A stretch of DNA of 64,000 nt from positions 89,832 through 153,831 of the forward strand of contig CANGJB010000001.1 of NCBI GenBank assembly GCA_947453945.1, given 5' to 3'. The translations under genes were made by a program, and so were the position numbers. Origin of the DNA: Sphingomonadaceae bacterium (GTDB lineage: Bacteria; Pseudomonadota; Alphaproteobacteria; Sphingomonadales; Sphingomonadaceae). Positions 9,436 to 17,945 of this stretch are shown here, piece by piece. Numbering within the stretch: position 1 is the first letter of the stretch; each line of letters starts with the position of its first letter. The notes under the pieces are model-generated. The model searched no databases. It was not told the DNA's origin and saw nothing but the letters and a program-made list of their open reading frames with translations.

Positions 9436-9513
9436 GCTCACCCTGAGCTTGTCGAAGGGTGCTGACGCGAGCGCCGCGTGAGATGATTGGTCTTTCGACA
9501 GGCTCAGCATGAG
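9436..9513. repeat. Inverted intergenic repeat (CTGAGCTTGTCGAAGG type)
   Basis: Two diverged arms in opposite orientation (CCCTGAGCTTGTCGAAGGG near 9441, and CTTTCGACAGGCTCAG near 9492) lie between two genes. The same element recurs at 12785-12856. Copies of this sequence are common between genes in sphingomonads. Confidence 0.6.
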
Positions 9514-9549
9514 CAGTTTGCGGTCGGTGATCACAGACTGGGGATGGAC

Positions 9550-9588
9550 AAAAAACCGGCGCGGTGCGACCACCCGCGCCGGTTTTTT
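9550..9588 (+). terminator. Intrinsic terminator after the DUF35/thiolase operon
   Basis: A strong hairpin (AAAAAACCGGCGCGG and CCGCGCCGGTTTTTT around a short loop) with flanking A and T runs, so it could stop transcription from either side. It ends the operon 6114-9419. The start of the peptidase gene lies only about 9 bases beyond it, so the peptidase promoter must overlap or precede the hairpin. Confidence 0.8.
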
Positions 9589-9596
9589 GTTCGCGA

Positions 9597-11195
9597 ATGA
9601 GGCGTTTCATGCGGTTGCTCGGGATTTCTGCGCTGGCTTTGGCATTGGGGCTGAGCACTGCGGCGCTCGCGGCAGAGAAGCCGGCCGAGGCGGCAAAGGC
9701 CGCGCCTGCCGAACTGTTTCAGCCGGATGAGGTCTCAAGCGAGGGCTCCGTCACCGTTCATGGCGCACGGATCGATTACCGGGCGGTGGCGGGCACGCTG
9801 GTGGTCCATGCCAAGGGCTGGGACGATGCGGCGAGGCCGAAGGCCGAAGCGGTGGGCGATGATGCACCCGCGGAAGCTTCGATGTTCTACACCGCCTATT
9901 TCAAGAAGGGCGCGCCCGCTGCGGATCGCCCCATCATGTTCGTGTTCAACGGCGGGCCGGGTTCCTCCACCGTGTGGCTGCACATGGGCGCCTTCGGGCC
10001 GCGCCGGGTGGTGACGGCGGACGGCAGCCATACTGCGCCTGCGCCCTACCGCGTGGTCGAGAATTCGGAGAGCCCGCTCGATGTGGCGGACTTGGTGTTC
10101 ATAGATGCGCCGGGGGCGGGGTTCAGCCGGATCGCGGGGAAGGACAAGGAAAAGGCATTCTACGGCATCGATCAGGATGTTCATGCGTTTGCCGAGTTCA
10201 TCAAGCAGTTCCTGGGCAAATATCAGCGCTGGAATTCGCCGCGCTATCTCTTCGGTGAAAGCTATGGCACGCCGCGCGCGGTGGCGCTGGCGGCGCGGCT
10301 ACAGGCGGCAGATTCGGTCGATCTCAACGGGATCATGCTGCTTTCGGTGACGCTGGCCTTCGATTTCTGGGCGGATGCGCCGCAGTGGAATCCCGGCAAC
10401 GACTTACCCTATGTGATCACGCTGCCGACGTATGCGGCGACGGCCTGGTATCACAACCGCGTGCCGGGTGGCCGCCCGGCGCAGCTCGAGCCTTTTCTGG
10501 CGGAGGCCGAGCGCTTCGCGACCGGCGAATATGCCGCCGCGCTGATCGAGGGGAATGACCTTCCCGCGACGCGCAAGCAGGCGATGGCCGAGAAACTGTC
10601 GCGTTATACCGGCCTGCCGGCGGCGTACATTCTACGCTCGAACCTCAGGGTCAATCTCGGCCAGTTCAACCGCAACCTGATGGACGAAACCGGGCAGACT
10701 GTGGGCCGGCTCGATACGCGCTTTACCGGGCCTAGCCTCGACGTGCTGAGCCGCGAGGCGGAGTATGACCCCCAATCGACAGCGATCAGTTCGGCCTATG
10801 TCTCGGCCTTCAACGATTATGCGCGGGGGACGCTGCGCTATGGCGCGGGCAAGGCGTTCAAGCTGTTCGCCAACGTCGGCGAGTGGGACTTGAAGCATAC
10901 CCCGCCGGATGCGTCTGGGCCGGTGGAGGGTGCGGCAAACGTGCTGCCCGATCTGGCGTTTTCCCTGAAGACCAATCCCTCGCTCCGCGTGCTGGTGCTC
11001 GGCGGGTATTACGATACGGCAACGCCGTATTTCGAAGGTCGCTTCCAGATGCGGCACTTGGCCGTTCCGGAGGGGCTGCGGGGGAATGTTTCTTACAAGT
11101 ATTACCCGTCAGGCCACATGGTCTATGCGCACGAGGATTCGCTCAAGGCGCTGCACGATGATGTGGCGGCGTTTGTGAAGGGGCGCGGGAACTAG
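9597..11195 (+). CDS. Secreted serine carboxypeptidase-like peptidase (S10 family)
   Basis: 532 residues. A signal peptide covers residues 1-26 (hydrophobic core, ending AALAA). The S10 signature NGGPGSS is at 118-124. The catalytic triad is visible: Ser222 in GESYGT, Asp473 in GGYYDTATPY and His507 in YPSGHMVY. It probably acts in the periplasm, removing C-terminal residues or hydrolysing acyl/amide conjugates. The start could also be the Met four codons later. It stands alone between a terminator and a convergent gene; its stop codon overlaps that of the isomerase-like gene on the other strand. Confidence 0.9.
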   Translation: MRRFMRLLGISALALALGLSTAALAAEKPAEAAKAAPAELFQPDEVSSEGSVTVHGARIDYRAVAGTLVVHAKGWDDAARPKAEAVGDDAPAEASMFYTAYFKKGAPAADRPIMFVFNGGPGSSTVWLHMGAFGPRRVVTADGSHTAPAPYRVVENSESPLDVADLVFIDAPGAGFSRIAGKDKEKAFYGIDQDVHAFAEFIKQFLGKYQRWNSPRYLFGESYGTPRAVALAARLQAADSVDLNGIMLLSVTLAFDFWADAPQWNPGNDLPYVITLPTYAATAWYHNRVPGGRPAQLEPFLAEAERFATGEYAAALIEGNDLPATRKQAMAEKLSRYTGLPAAYILRSNLRVNLGQFNRNLMDETGQTVGRLDTRFTGPSLDVLSREAEYDPQSTAISSAYVSAFNDYARGTLRYGAGKAFKLFANVGEWDLKHTPPDASGPVEGAANVLPDLAFSLKTNPSLRVLVLGGYYDTATPYFEGRFQMRHLAVPEGLRGNVSYKYYPSGHMVYAHEDSLKALHDDVAAFVKGRGN

Positions 11196-12001
11196 CCCTG
11201 GCCTGCGTGGGCTGACAGCCATTGCCGCGTGGCGAGCGCCACCGCGCGGGCGCGGTCGGCTGGATCGGGGCAGGCTTCGCGCAGGGCCTTGGAGCGCAGT
11301 TCGATGCTGAGCGGTATACCGGGCGGGAACGCCTGATACATCGCCGCGAGCGGAAGCGCGCCTTCGCCGCATTGTTGCCGGAGGTCGATGGCATCGGTGA
11401 TGATCGCGCCGAAGTCTGCCGGATCGGGGCGCATGGCGGGTGCGTCGCAAAACTGGGCGTAAGGGAGGAGTTCGCGCGGGACTTTTGCCAGATCAGCTAC
11501 GGGGCTTTGCGAGCGGTCGACGTGGATCGGATCGATCAGGAGGGCGCGCAAGGGGTGTGCCACCGCTTCCAGCACCGCCAAGGCCATCGCAAGGGTCTTC
11601 ACTTCGGTGAAGATGCCGAACTCCAGCGCAACACGCATGCCTGATCCTTCGGCATGGCGGCACAGCTCGGCAAGACGCGCGGCGGTCTGCGCCATGTCCG
11701 GGTCGGACGAGACGCACAGCACATTTCGCGCGCCCAGTTCCGCGCCGACATCGATCACCTTCTTGTGGAGGCCCATGTCGCTGCCTGGCTGGACCCAGAT
11801 TACCTCGACATCGAGGAGCGGGAGGCCCGTATCGGCCAGCGCCGCACGCGCTTCCCGCGTCATCGTGTCGGTCCATTCGCCGGGCTCGACCCAGAGACCG
11901 GTCATGTCGAAACCGCCCGCAGCCGCGGCGCGGATCGTATCGACGGGGCCGAATTCGGGGACGATGCCGCTGGCGAAGGAGATCGGGTTCATATCGACCA
12001 T
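11192..12001 (-). CDS. Sugar phosphate isomerase/epimerase-like TIM-barrel protein
   Basis: 269 residues from the ATG at 12001, which follows the upstream SDR stop codon by one base; the longer reading frame only translates the SDR gene out of frame. The sequence fits the xylose-isomerase-like TIM barrel, with probable metal ligands Glu in ALEFGIF, Asp/His in LIDPIHVD, and a late Glu in SIELRSK. In catabolic clusters such proteins can act as isomerases, epimerases or dehydratases on non-sugar substrates. It is the last gene of the SnoaL-SDR-isomerase group and shares its stop with the convergent peptidase gene. Confidence 0.82.
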   Translation of the reverse strand: MVDMNPISFASGIVPEFGPVDTIRAAAAGGFDMTGLWVEPGEWTDTMTREARAALADTGLPLLDVEVIWVQPGSDMGLHKKVIDVGAELGARNVLCVSSDPDMAQTAARLAELCRHAEGSGMRVALEFGIFTEVKTLAMALAVLEAVAHPLRALLIDPIHVDRSQSPVADLAKVPRELLPYAQFCDAPAMRPDPADFGAIITDAIDLRQQCGEGALPLAAMYQAFPPGIPLSIELRSKALREACPDPADRARAVALATRQWLSAHAGQG

Positions 12002-12002
12002 C

Positions 12003-12743
12003 TTAGATCGAACTGCCGCCGTCGATGCGGAATTCGGCGCCGGTGGTGAAGCCGGATTCGTCGGAGGCGAGATAGACCGCGATGGCGGCGATTTCCTCTG
12101 GCGTGCCGATGCGGCCGATGGGGTGGACAGCGACCCAGCCGGCATAGACTTCATCCGGATTGGGGACCTGCGCCAGCACCTTGTCGAGGATCGGGGTGCG
12201 GATCACGCCGGGGTGGATCGAGTTGCAGCGGATGCCATAGCCGCTCTTGCCGCAGTGCGCGGCGACCGATTTGGTCATGATGGCAACCGCCGCCTTCGCG
12301 CCGTTGTAGGCCACCAGATCGGCGGTGGCCTTGATCCCGGCGAGCGAGGACATGTTGATGATCGAGCCGCCCCGCTCTTTCATCGCGGCCACCGCATATT
12401 TGCAACCGAGAAACACGCCGACGACGTCGATCTCGAACTCGTGCCGGAATTGTTCGAGCGTGACTTGCTCGATGTTGCCCGCAGTGGTGATGCCGGCGTT
12501 GTTGATCACGCAATCGAGCGTTTTGATCCCGCCAACCGTGCTCGCCCAATCGGCTTCCTGCGTCACGTCGAGGTGGATGTAGCGAGCGTTCGCACCCAGT
12601 TCGGCGGCGAGGGCTTCGCCGCCCGCGTCATCGATATCGGCGATCACGACCGATGCGCCTTCAGCGACGAAGCGCGTGGCCATGGCGGCGCCTAGCCCTG
12701 AGGAGCCGCCGGTGATGAGGGCGATCTTGCCGTTCAGTCGCAT
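12003..12743 (-). CDS. Short-chain dehydrogenase/reductase (SDR)
   Basis: 246 residues. Cofactor motif TGGSSGLG near residue 11, NNAG near 86, catalytic YNGAK near 151, and HPGVIRTPI after it. It is an NAD(P)-dependent alcohol/ketone oxidoreductase of unknown substrate. It is translationally coupled to the isomerase-like gene downstream and separated from the upstream SnoaL gene by about 140 bases that contain an intergenic repeat. Confidence 0.92.
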   Translation of the reverse strand: MRLNGKIALITGGSSGLGAAMATRFVAEGASVVIADIDDAGGEALAAELGANARYIHLDVTQEADWASTVGGIKTLDCVINNAGITTAGNIEQVTLEQFRHEFEIDVVGVFLGCKYAVAAMKERGGSIINMSSLAGIKATADLVAYNGAKAAVAIMTKSVAAHCGKSGYGIRCNSIHPGVIRTPILDKVLAQVPNPDEVYAGWVAVHPIGRIGTPEEIAAIAVYLASDESGFTTGAEFRIDGGSSI

Positions 12744-12784
12744 AGTTTCATCCTCTTTTCAAAAACTTGATAAAACCCAAAACC

Positions 12785-12856
12785 GCTCATGCTGAGCGTG
12801 CCCAAGCATCATGCCAGACCCTCGCGCCAGCACCCTTCGACAAGCTCAGGGTGAGC
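12785..12856. repeat. Inverted intergenic repeat (CCTTCGACAAGCTCAGGG type)
   Basis: Second copy of the element seen at 9436-9513. A partial arm GCTCATGCTGAGC at 12785 faces CACCCTTCGACAAGCTCAGGGTGAGC ending at 12856. It lies between two genes of the same orientation. Confidence 0.6.
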
Positions 12857-12881
12857 GAGGTGGGGATATGTCGCGATGGAT

Positions 12882-13346
12882 TTATACATTTGCCTGATCG
12901 ACGCGTTCCCAATCGTGGTATGCTTGCCGCGCCACGATGATCCATCGGCCGCCGCGCTTTTCCATCCGGTCGCAGTAGCGGCCTGCGACGATCCAGTCGG
13001 TGGCCTTGCCCCCCGTCGGCACAGGAGTGCCTTCTGTGTGGCCGGCCTCGATGAAGTGGTAGGCGACGAAGTTCGCCTCGGTCTCCACGCTCAGGCCATC
13101 GGGCGCAAAGGCGAAGTGCACGTTGCTGATGCTGTGATGCGTGGCGGGAATTGTGCCCAGCACGGCACTGGCAAAACCGATAAACTCGTCCGGCGATCCG
13201 ACGAAGGTGGAGTGGCGGTGGATATGGTCGTCGGCAAAGCACGAGCGCACCAAAGCCCAGTCTTTCCGGTCGATTCCCTTGCAATAGCGATGCAGCAGAT
13301 CGCGCACTTCCTCGCGCGCCAGCAGTTCCTCTGTCGTCACTGGCAC
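12882..13346 (-). CDS. SnoaL-like (NTF2-fold) protein
   Basis: 154 residues, a single SnoaL-type cone-shaped alpha+beta domain. Family signatures are the helix LLHRYCKGIDRKDW, HHSISNVHF in the middle, and GRYCDRMEKRGGRW close to the end. This family includes dehydratases, isomerases, hydrolases and small subunits of Rieske oxygenases. Related proteins occur at 29651, 30163, 30677, 38534, 39883 and, broken, at 23756. It is divergent from the SDR-Rieske operon starting at 13434, so it could serve that oxygenase (inference). Confidence 0.85.
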   Translation of the reverse strand: MPVTTEELLAREEVRDLLHRYCKGIDRKDWALVRSCFADDHIHRHSTFVGSPDEFIGFASAVLGTIPATHHSISNVHFAFAPDGLSVETEANFVAYHFIEAGHTEGTPVPTGGKATDWIVAGRYCDRMEKRGGRWIIVARQAYHDWERVDQANV

Positions 13347-13365
13347 GGCTCACCCCTCTCTTTTG

Positions 13366-13386
13366 CTAGTAACGTCTGCCTAGCAT
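13366..13386 (+). promoter_or_regulatory. Possible promoter/operator in the divergent region (CTAG elements)
   Basis: CTAGT at 13366 and CCTAGCAT at 13379-13386 lie in the 87-base region between two divergent operons. CCTAGCAT is identical to the element 50-60 bases upstream of the P450 gene and close to TTAGCAT upstream of the LuxR gene. It could be a -10 element or regulator site; this is inference from recurrence only. Confidence 0.3.
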
Positions 13387-13433
13387 CCGGGGTGAATTGG
13401 TGGGAACTTGCATAATTGAGAGGAACGCCGCCG

Positions 13434-14201
13434 ATGAGCAGGCTTCAAGGAAAAGTGGCGATCATTACCGGCGCGGCCAAGGGCCTCGGCGAAGCGGACG
13501 CGCGCATGTTCGTGCGCGAGGGCGCGCGGGTGATCCTGACCGATGTGGACCGCGAAAACGGCGCGCGCGTGGCCGCCGAACTGGGCGATATGGCCGAGTT
13601 CCAATACCTCGATGTGCGGCATGATGCCGAGTGGAAGGCGCTGGTCGACGATGTCGTTGCGCGGCACGGCAAGCTCGACATTCTGGTCAACAACGCAGGC
13701 GTGGTCGAACTGGGCGATATCGAAACGCAGACCGAGAAGGACTACCGTTTCATCATGGCGGTGAGCGCGGACGGCACCTGGTTCGGCTGCCAGCACGCGG
13801 TGCGGGCAATGAAGGAAACTGGCGGCGGCTCCATCGTCAACATGGCGTCGATCGCATCGGTGCAGGGCGAAAGCGCCGTGGCGGCGTATTGCGCAGCAAA
13901 GGGCGCGGTCGAAGGGCTGACGCGGGCAGTGGCGGTCCACTGCGCGCAAAAAGGCTACAACATCCGCTGCAATTCGATCCACCCCGCCGGTATCCTTACG
14001 CCGATGGTGATGGAAGTAGGCAGGCAGGCCGCGATCATGCGGGGCCCGGATGCCGCGCAATCGGGCCAGCTCGTCAAGCTAGGGGAGCCCGACGACATTG
14101 CCTATACGGTGGTGTTCCTCGCCTCGGATGAGAGCAAGTTCATCAACGGCGCGGCGATCCGCGTCGACGACGCAAGATCGGTGATCGCGGGCAACCCCTG
14201 A
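13434..14201 (+). CDS. Short-chain dehydrogenase/reductase (SDR)
   Basis: 255 residues from the ATG at 13434, preceded by GAGAGGAAC. Cofactor motif TGAAKGLG near residue 13, NNAG near 87, catalytic YCAAK near 152, HPAGILTPM after it. First gene of the plus-strand operon with a Rieske oxygenase, a second SDR and a KstD-like flavoprotein. A probable role is dehydrogenation of an oxygenated ring or alcohol (inference). It resembles the SDR at 37739 in its motifs (both TGAAKGLG) and length. Confidence 0.92.
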   Translation: MSRLQGKVAIITGAAKGLGEADARMFVREGARVILTDVDRENGARVAAELGDMAEFQYLDVRHDAEWKALVDDVVARHGKLDILVNNAGVVELGDIETQTEKDYRFIMAVSADGTWFGCQHAVRAMKETGGGSIVNMASIASVQGESAVAAYCAAKGAVEGLTRAVAVHCAQKGYNIRCNSIHPAGILTPMVMEVGRQAAIMRGPDAAQSGQLVKLGEPDDIAYTVVFLASDESKFINGAAIRVDDARSVIAGNP

Positions 14202-14236
14202 TCAACAGCCCCTGATCACCAGCCCCTGATCGACAG
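14195..14236 (+). repeat. Three tandem 14-base repeats
   Basis: Three consecutive copies of CCCCTGATCNNCAG (variable bases AA, AC, GA) run from the last codons of the SDR gene into the spacer before the Rieske gene. The first copy supplies the SDR stop codon TGA. A CCTAGG follows at 14237-14242. It may be replication slippage or a spaced regulatory site. Confidence 0.75.
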
Positions 14237-14254
14237 CCTAGGAAGGATCGGCAG

Positions 14255-15544
14255 ATGATGAATCAGCAGACGGTCGACACGATCAAGCAGCTGATGGAAT
14301 GGGAAGCGGAGCGCGCACGTCCGCCCGAAGGCTTCCCGCATCTGCCGGACCTCCCCGCAGGGCGCTACACGAGCCAGGAATACTACGACCTCGAGCAGCA
14401 GTACGTCTGGAAGAAGAGCTGGCTGTTTGCCGCGCATCTGGATGAAGTGCCCGAGCCGGGCTGCTTCATGCAGTGGGATAATGCCGGCCAGCCGCTGATC
14501 ATCGTCCACGGTATGGATGGTGTCGTCCGCGCCTTCTACAATACCTGCCGCCATCGCGGCGCGCCGGTCGTCACCGTGCAGCGCGGGCGCAGCCCCCGCC
14601 TGATGTGCGGCTATCACAACTGGACCTACAAGACCGACGGTGAGCTGGTCGGCGTACCGGAAGCGCAGGACTTCACCGGGCTCGACAAGAGCTGCCGCAG
14701 CCTGATCGCTGTGCGCTGCGAGATGTACGGCAAGCTGATCTTCGTGAACCTCGACGACAATGCCATGTCGCTGCGCGACTGGATGGGGCCGATCTGGGAC
14801 GAGTGGGAGGAGTTTGCGTTCGACAAGATCCGCCTCGCCGCACGCCAGTCGTTCGATCTCAAGTGCAACTGGAAGGTTGCGATGGAGGCCAACATGGAGG
14901 TCTACCATGTGCCCTTCATCCATCCCGAGACGGTCGCGCCGCTGGTCGATTCCCGGCGCAACGTCAACACGATGTACCCCAGCGGCCACGCGCGGATGAT
15001 CGCACCGGCGCCGAGAGACACGAACCGGGCGCATGTGCGCGCGATTGACAACCCACCCGAATGGAAGTCGATCGAGACCGTCGGCGAACTGGGGCGCACC
15101 ACCACGCAGAGCTACACGATGTTCCCCAACTGGGTCTCGCCGCTCTCCAACTTCTTCGTGCCGCCGCTGATCTTCTGGCCGACTTCGCTCAACACCACCA
15201 GGCTCGAGCTGATCACCATGGCGCTCGATTGGGGCGACGGGCCGGTGCCCGACCTGTGGACCGTGCCGGACGGCAAGGGCGGACGCGAGATGAGCCCGAT
15301 CATTCAGGAAGACACCCAGTTCGGCGAGGCGATCCAGAAGTCGATGGAGAGCGATGGCTTCAAGTCGGTGCCGCTGAGCTATCAGGAGGCGCGCATCTAC
15401 AGCTTCCACCAGACGTGCGACAAGATGATTGGGCTGGACCGGGTGCCCGCGCACCTCGCGGTGGAGCAGGTCATTGGCAAGGAATGGGTCTGGCCGAACG
15501 ATCCAAGGGTATCGCAAATGAATCGTCAGGTTGAAACCGCATGA
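14255..15544 (+). CDS. Rieske non-haem iron oxygenase, alpha subunit (2)
   Basis: 429 residues, usual length. Rieske ligands Cys98-x-His100 and Cys118-x2-His121 (CGYHNW, with Asn where most members have Gly). Mononuclear iron histidines His218 and His223 are in EVYHVPFIHPE. An AGGAAGG ribosome site precedes the ATG at 14255. It sits between two SDR genes, overlapping the second by four bases (ATGA). No SnoaL small subunit is in this operon; the nearest is the divergent one at 12882-13346. Substrate unknown. Confidence 0.93.
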   Translation: MMNQQTVDTIKQLMEWEAERARPPEGFPHLPDLPAGRYTSQEYYDLEQQYVWKKSWLFAAHLDEVPEPGCFMQWDNAGQPLIIVHGMDGVVRAFYNTCRHRGAPVVTVQRGRSPRLMCGYHNWTYKTDGELVGVPEAQDFTGLDKSCRSLIAVRCEMYGKLIFVNLDDNAMSLRDWMGPIWDEWEEFAFDKIRLAARQSFDLKCNWKVAMEANMEVYHVPFIHPETVAPLVDSRRNVNTMYPSGHARMIAPAPRDTNRAHVRAIDNPPEWKSIETVGELGRTTTQSYTMFPNWVSPLSNFFVPPLIFWPTSLNTTRLELITMALDWGDGPVPDLWTVPDGKGGREMSPIIQEDTQFGEAIQKSMESDGFKSVPLSYQEARIYSFHQTCDKMIGLDRVPAHLAVEQVIGKEWVWPNDPRVSQMNRQVETA

Positions 15545-16314
15545 GCATACTTGAGGCATTCCGTATCGAAGGGCAGGTCGCGGTCGTCACCGGCGCAGGC
15601 AAGGGCATTGGGCGGGCGATTGCCATCGCGCTGGCCGAAGCGGGGGCGGACGTGGCGCTTGGCGCGCGCACCGCGGCGGATATCGAGGCGGTGGCGGAGG
15701 AAGTGCGCGCGCTGGGTCGGCGCGCCATTGCCGTGCCGACCGATGCCACCAGCATGACCGCGCTGGAAAACCTTGCCGCGCGGGCCACAGCGGAACTCGG
15801 TACCATCGGCATCTGGGTGAGCAATGCAGGCGGCATTCCTGATGGCAATCCGCGCTATCTGACGAAAACCACCGAAGAAAGCTGGGACGCGCAAGTCGAT
15901 CTCAACCTCAAGGCAGTGTGGATGGGCGCGGTGGTCGCGGCCAAGACCATGGGGCCGGCGGGCGGGGCTATCCTCAACACCTCCTCGCGCGCGGCCTTCG
16001 GGCCTCAGGTCAAGAACGGGCCCTATGCCGCCGCGAAGGCCGGGGTGAACAGCCTCACGCAGACCCTCTCGCGCGAACTGGCGCCGAGAATTCGCGTCAA
16101 TGCTGTAGCACCCGGGCCGATCCCGACCGAAAACTTCAACGATTGCATGGGCACCGAGGACGAAGCCCGGCGCGAGGCGCTGCGCGAGATGATCGGCATT
16201 CCGCTGCAGCGCTATGGCCGCGAAATGGATATCGCGGCGGCCGCACTCTACCTTGTTTCGCCGGCGTCGAGCTGGGTGACGGGGCAATGCCTCTATGTGG
16301 CCGGAGGGCTTTGA
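15541..16314 (+). CDS. Short-chain dehydrogenase/reductase (SDR)
   Basis: 257 residues. TGAGKGIG near residue 17, SNAGG in place of NNAG, catalytic YAAAK near 162, and APGPIPTE afterwards. It starts at the ATG that overlaps the Rieske stop codon. Fifth-position neighbours are a Rieske oxygenase and an FAD dehydrogenase, which suggests the group oxidises a cyclic alcohol to a ketone before desaturation (inference). Confidence 0.92.
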   Translation: MSILEAFRIEGQVAVVTGAGKGIGRAIAIALAEAGADVALGARTAADIEAVAEEVRALGRRAIAVPTDATSMTALENLAARATAELGTIGIWVSNAGGIPDGNPRYLTKTTEESWDAQVDLNLKAVWMGAVVAAKTMGPAGGAILNTSSRAAFGPQVKNGPYAAAKAGVNSLTQTLSRELAPRIRVNAVAPGPIPTENFNDCMGTEDEARREALREMIGIPLQRYGREMDIAAAALYLVSPASSWVTGQCLYVAGGL

Positions 16315-16315
16315 G

Positions 16316-17932
16316 GTGACCGAGCAGACCGAGGTTCTGATCATCGGTGCGGGCGCTGCCGGGATGGCCGCTGCGCTTTCGGCCCATGCGGCGGGCGCTC
16401 AGGTCACGCTGGTCGAAAAGGGCGAGCGGCTGGGCGGCACGGCGGCGGTTTCGGGCGGGATCATCTGGGCGGCGAACAACCCCCGTATGCAGGCGGCCGG
16501 ACTTGCGGACAGCGAGGACGAGGCGCTCGCCTATTTTGGCAGCCTCGATCACGGAGAGATGGACGCCGACGTGCTGGGCGCCTTTGTGCGCGAGGCGCCG
16601 GAGGCACTGGCGTTTCTGGAGGAGGCCGGCGCGCTCGCGGTGAGCATTCTGCCGGGCTATCCCGACTACTACCTCGACCGGCCCGGCGCCAAGCCTGAAG
16701 GCGGGCGCGCATTGGACAACGAGTTGTTCGATTTCACGACGCTGGGTCCATGGGCGGAGAAAGTGTTCAGCGACGGCGTGATCCAGCGCATGATGCTGCG
16801 CGAGACGCCGCTCGGCGGAAGCAGCGGTTTTGTCGATCCGGCGGAGCTGAAGCGCCGCGCCGAGGCGGACTTGCGCGGCTTCGGGCAGGCGATGGTGGGG
16901 CGGCTGTTGGCGGCTTGTCTTGATCGCGGGATTGAGCCGCAGTTAGGCCTGAAGGCTGAGCGTCTGATCGTGGAAGAGGGCCGGGTTGCCGGCGTGGAGT
17001 TTGCGGGCAAGCGCAGCATTCGTGCGAGCCGGGGCGTGATCCTCGCCACCGGCGGGTTCGAATGGAACGATGCCCTCAAGAAAACCTTCCTGCGCGGGCC
17101 GCTGGATATGCCTGCCTCGCCGCCGGGCAATACGGGTGACGGCCTCAAGCTCGCCATGTCGGTAGGCGCAGGGCTGGGCAACATGACGAGCGCGTGGTGG
17201 GTGCCAACGCTGTCCATCGGCGGGGCGCACTGGGGCGGCGGCGAACAACGCGCGACACCGGTTCTGATCGAGCGCACGCTGCCGCACAGCCTGCTGGTGA
17301 ACCGGGCCGGCAAGCGCTTCTGCAACGAGGCGATCAACTATTCCTCGCTCGCGGGCGCCTTCCACATCTTCGATCCCGCGACTTATGATTATCCCAACAA
17401 TCCGGCCTGGCTGGTGTTCGATGCACAATACCGGGCGCGCTATCCGCTGGGCCCGGTCATGCCGTTCGATGCGCTGCCCGGCTGGGTGTTCGTGGCCGAT
17501 ACGCTGGAAGAACTGGCTGAGAAAATCGGCGTGGATGCTGAGCAATTGCTGCAGACGGTGGAGCGCTTCAACGCCCATGCCGCGAACGCCGAAGACCCGG
17601 ATTTCGGGCGCGGCGTGAGCCAGTACGATCACTTCTACGGCGATCGTTCGCGGCCCGGTGCGGCGGCGACTTTGGGTGCGCTGGATCAGGGGCCGTTCCA
17701 CGCGGTGCAGCTCAAGCTCGGCGCGCTGGGCACCAACGGCGGGGCGCGGACCAATGCTGCGGCGCAAGTGCTCGATGTGGAGGGCGAACCGATCCCGGGG
17801 CTCTACGGCGCAGGTAACGTGATCGCCTGCCCCACGGGCAGTGTTTATGCGGGCGCGGGGGGCACTTTGGGCCCGGCGCTGACCTTCGGCTGTATTGCAG
17901 GGCGGACGGCCGCGCGGCTCGCCAATTCTTGA
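16316..17932 (+). CDS. FAD-dependent dehydrogenase, 3-ketosteroid-delta1-dehydrogenase/fumarate reductase family
   Basis: 538 residues if the GTG at 16316 is used; it has a GGAGG site 9 bases upstream. An ATG at 16295 would overlap the SDR by 20 bases and is the alternative. The N-terminal dinucleotide-binding motif is IIGAGAAGMAAA with VEKGERLGGTAAVSGG after it. A C-terminal FAD loop, GLYGAGNV and YAGAGGTLGPALTFG, is typical of the KstD-like branch. Such enzymes introduce a C=C bond next to a ring ketone, or reduce one. Context with SDR and Rieske genes fits ring desaturation of a cyclic ketone, but steroid specificity cannot be claimed. Confidence 0.88.
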   Translation: MTEQTEVLIIGAGAAGMAAALSAHAAGAQVTLVEKGERLGGTAAVSGGIIWAANNPRMQAAGLADSEDEALAYFGSLDHGEMDADVLGAFVREAPEALAFLEEAGALAVSILPGYPDYYLDRPGAKPEGGRALDNELFDFTTLGPWAEKVFSDGVIQRMMLRETPLGGSSGFVDPAELKRRAEADLRGFGQAMVGRLLAACLDRGIEPQLGLKAERLIVEEGRVAGVEFAGKRSIRASRGVILATGGFEWNDALKKTFLRGPLDMPASPPGNTGDGLKLAMSVGAGLGNMTSAWWVPTLSIGGAHWGGGEQRATPVLIERTLPHSLLVNRAGKRFCNEAINYSSLAGAFHIFDPATYDYPNNPAWLVFDAQYRARYPLGPVMPFDALPGWVFVADTLEELAEKIGVDAEQLLQTVERFNAHAANAEDPDFGRGVSQYDHFYGDRSRPGAAATLGALDQGPFHAVQLKLGALGTNGGARTNAAAQVLDVEGEPIPGLYGAGNVIACPTGSVYAGAGGTLGPALTFGCIAGRTAARLANS

Positions 17933-17945
17933 ACGGAGATACCTG

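Noticed and set aside
14216..15559. Minus-strand open frame opposite the second Rieske gene
   Set aside because: No domain, unlikely composition, and complete overlap with a well-supported gene.
16316..17932. Naming the flavoprotein as a 3-ketosteroid dehydrogenase gene (kstD)
   Set aside because: The fold and C-terminal loop fit, but related flavoproteins act on many substrates and no other steroid-ring genes (such as meta-cleavage dioxygenase or KshAB) are visible.
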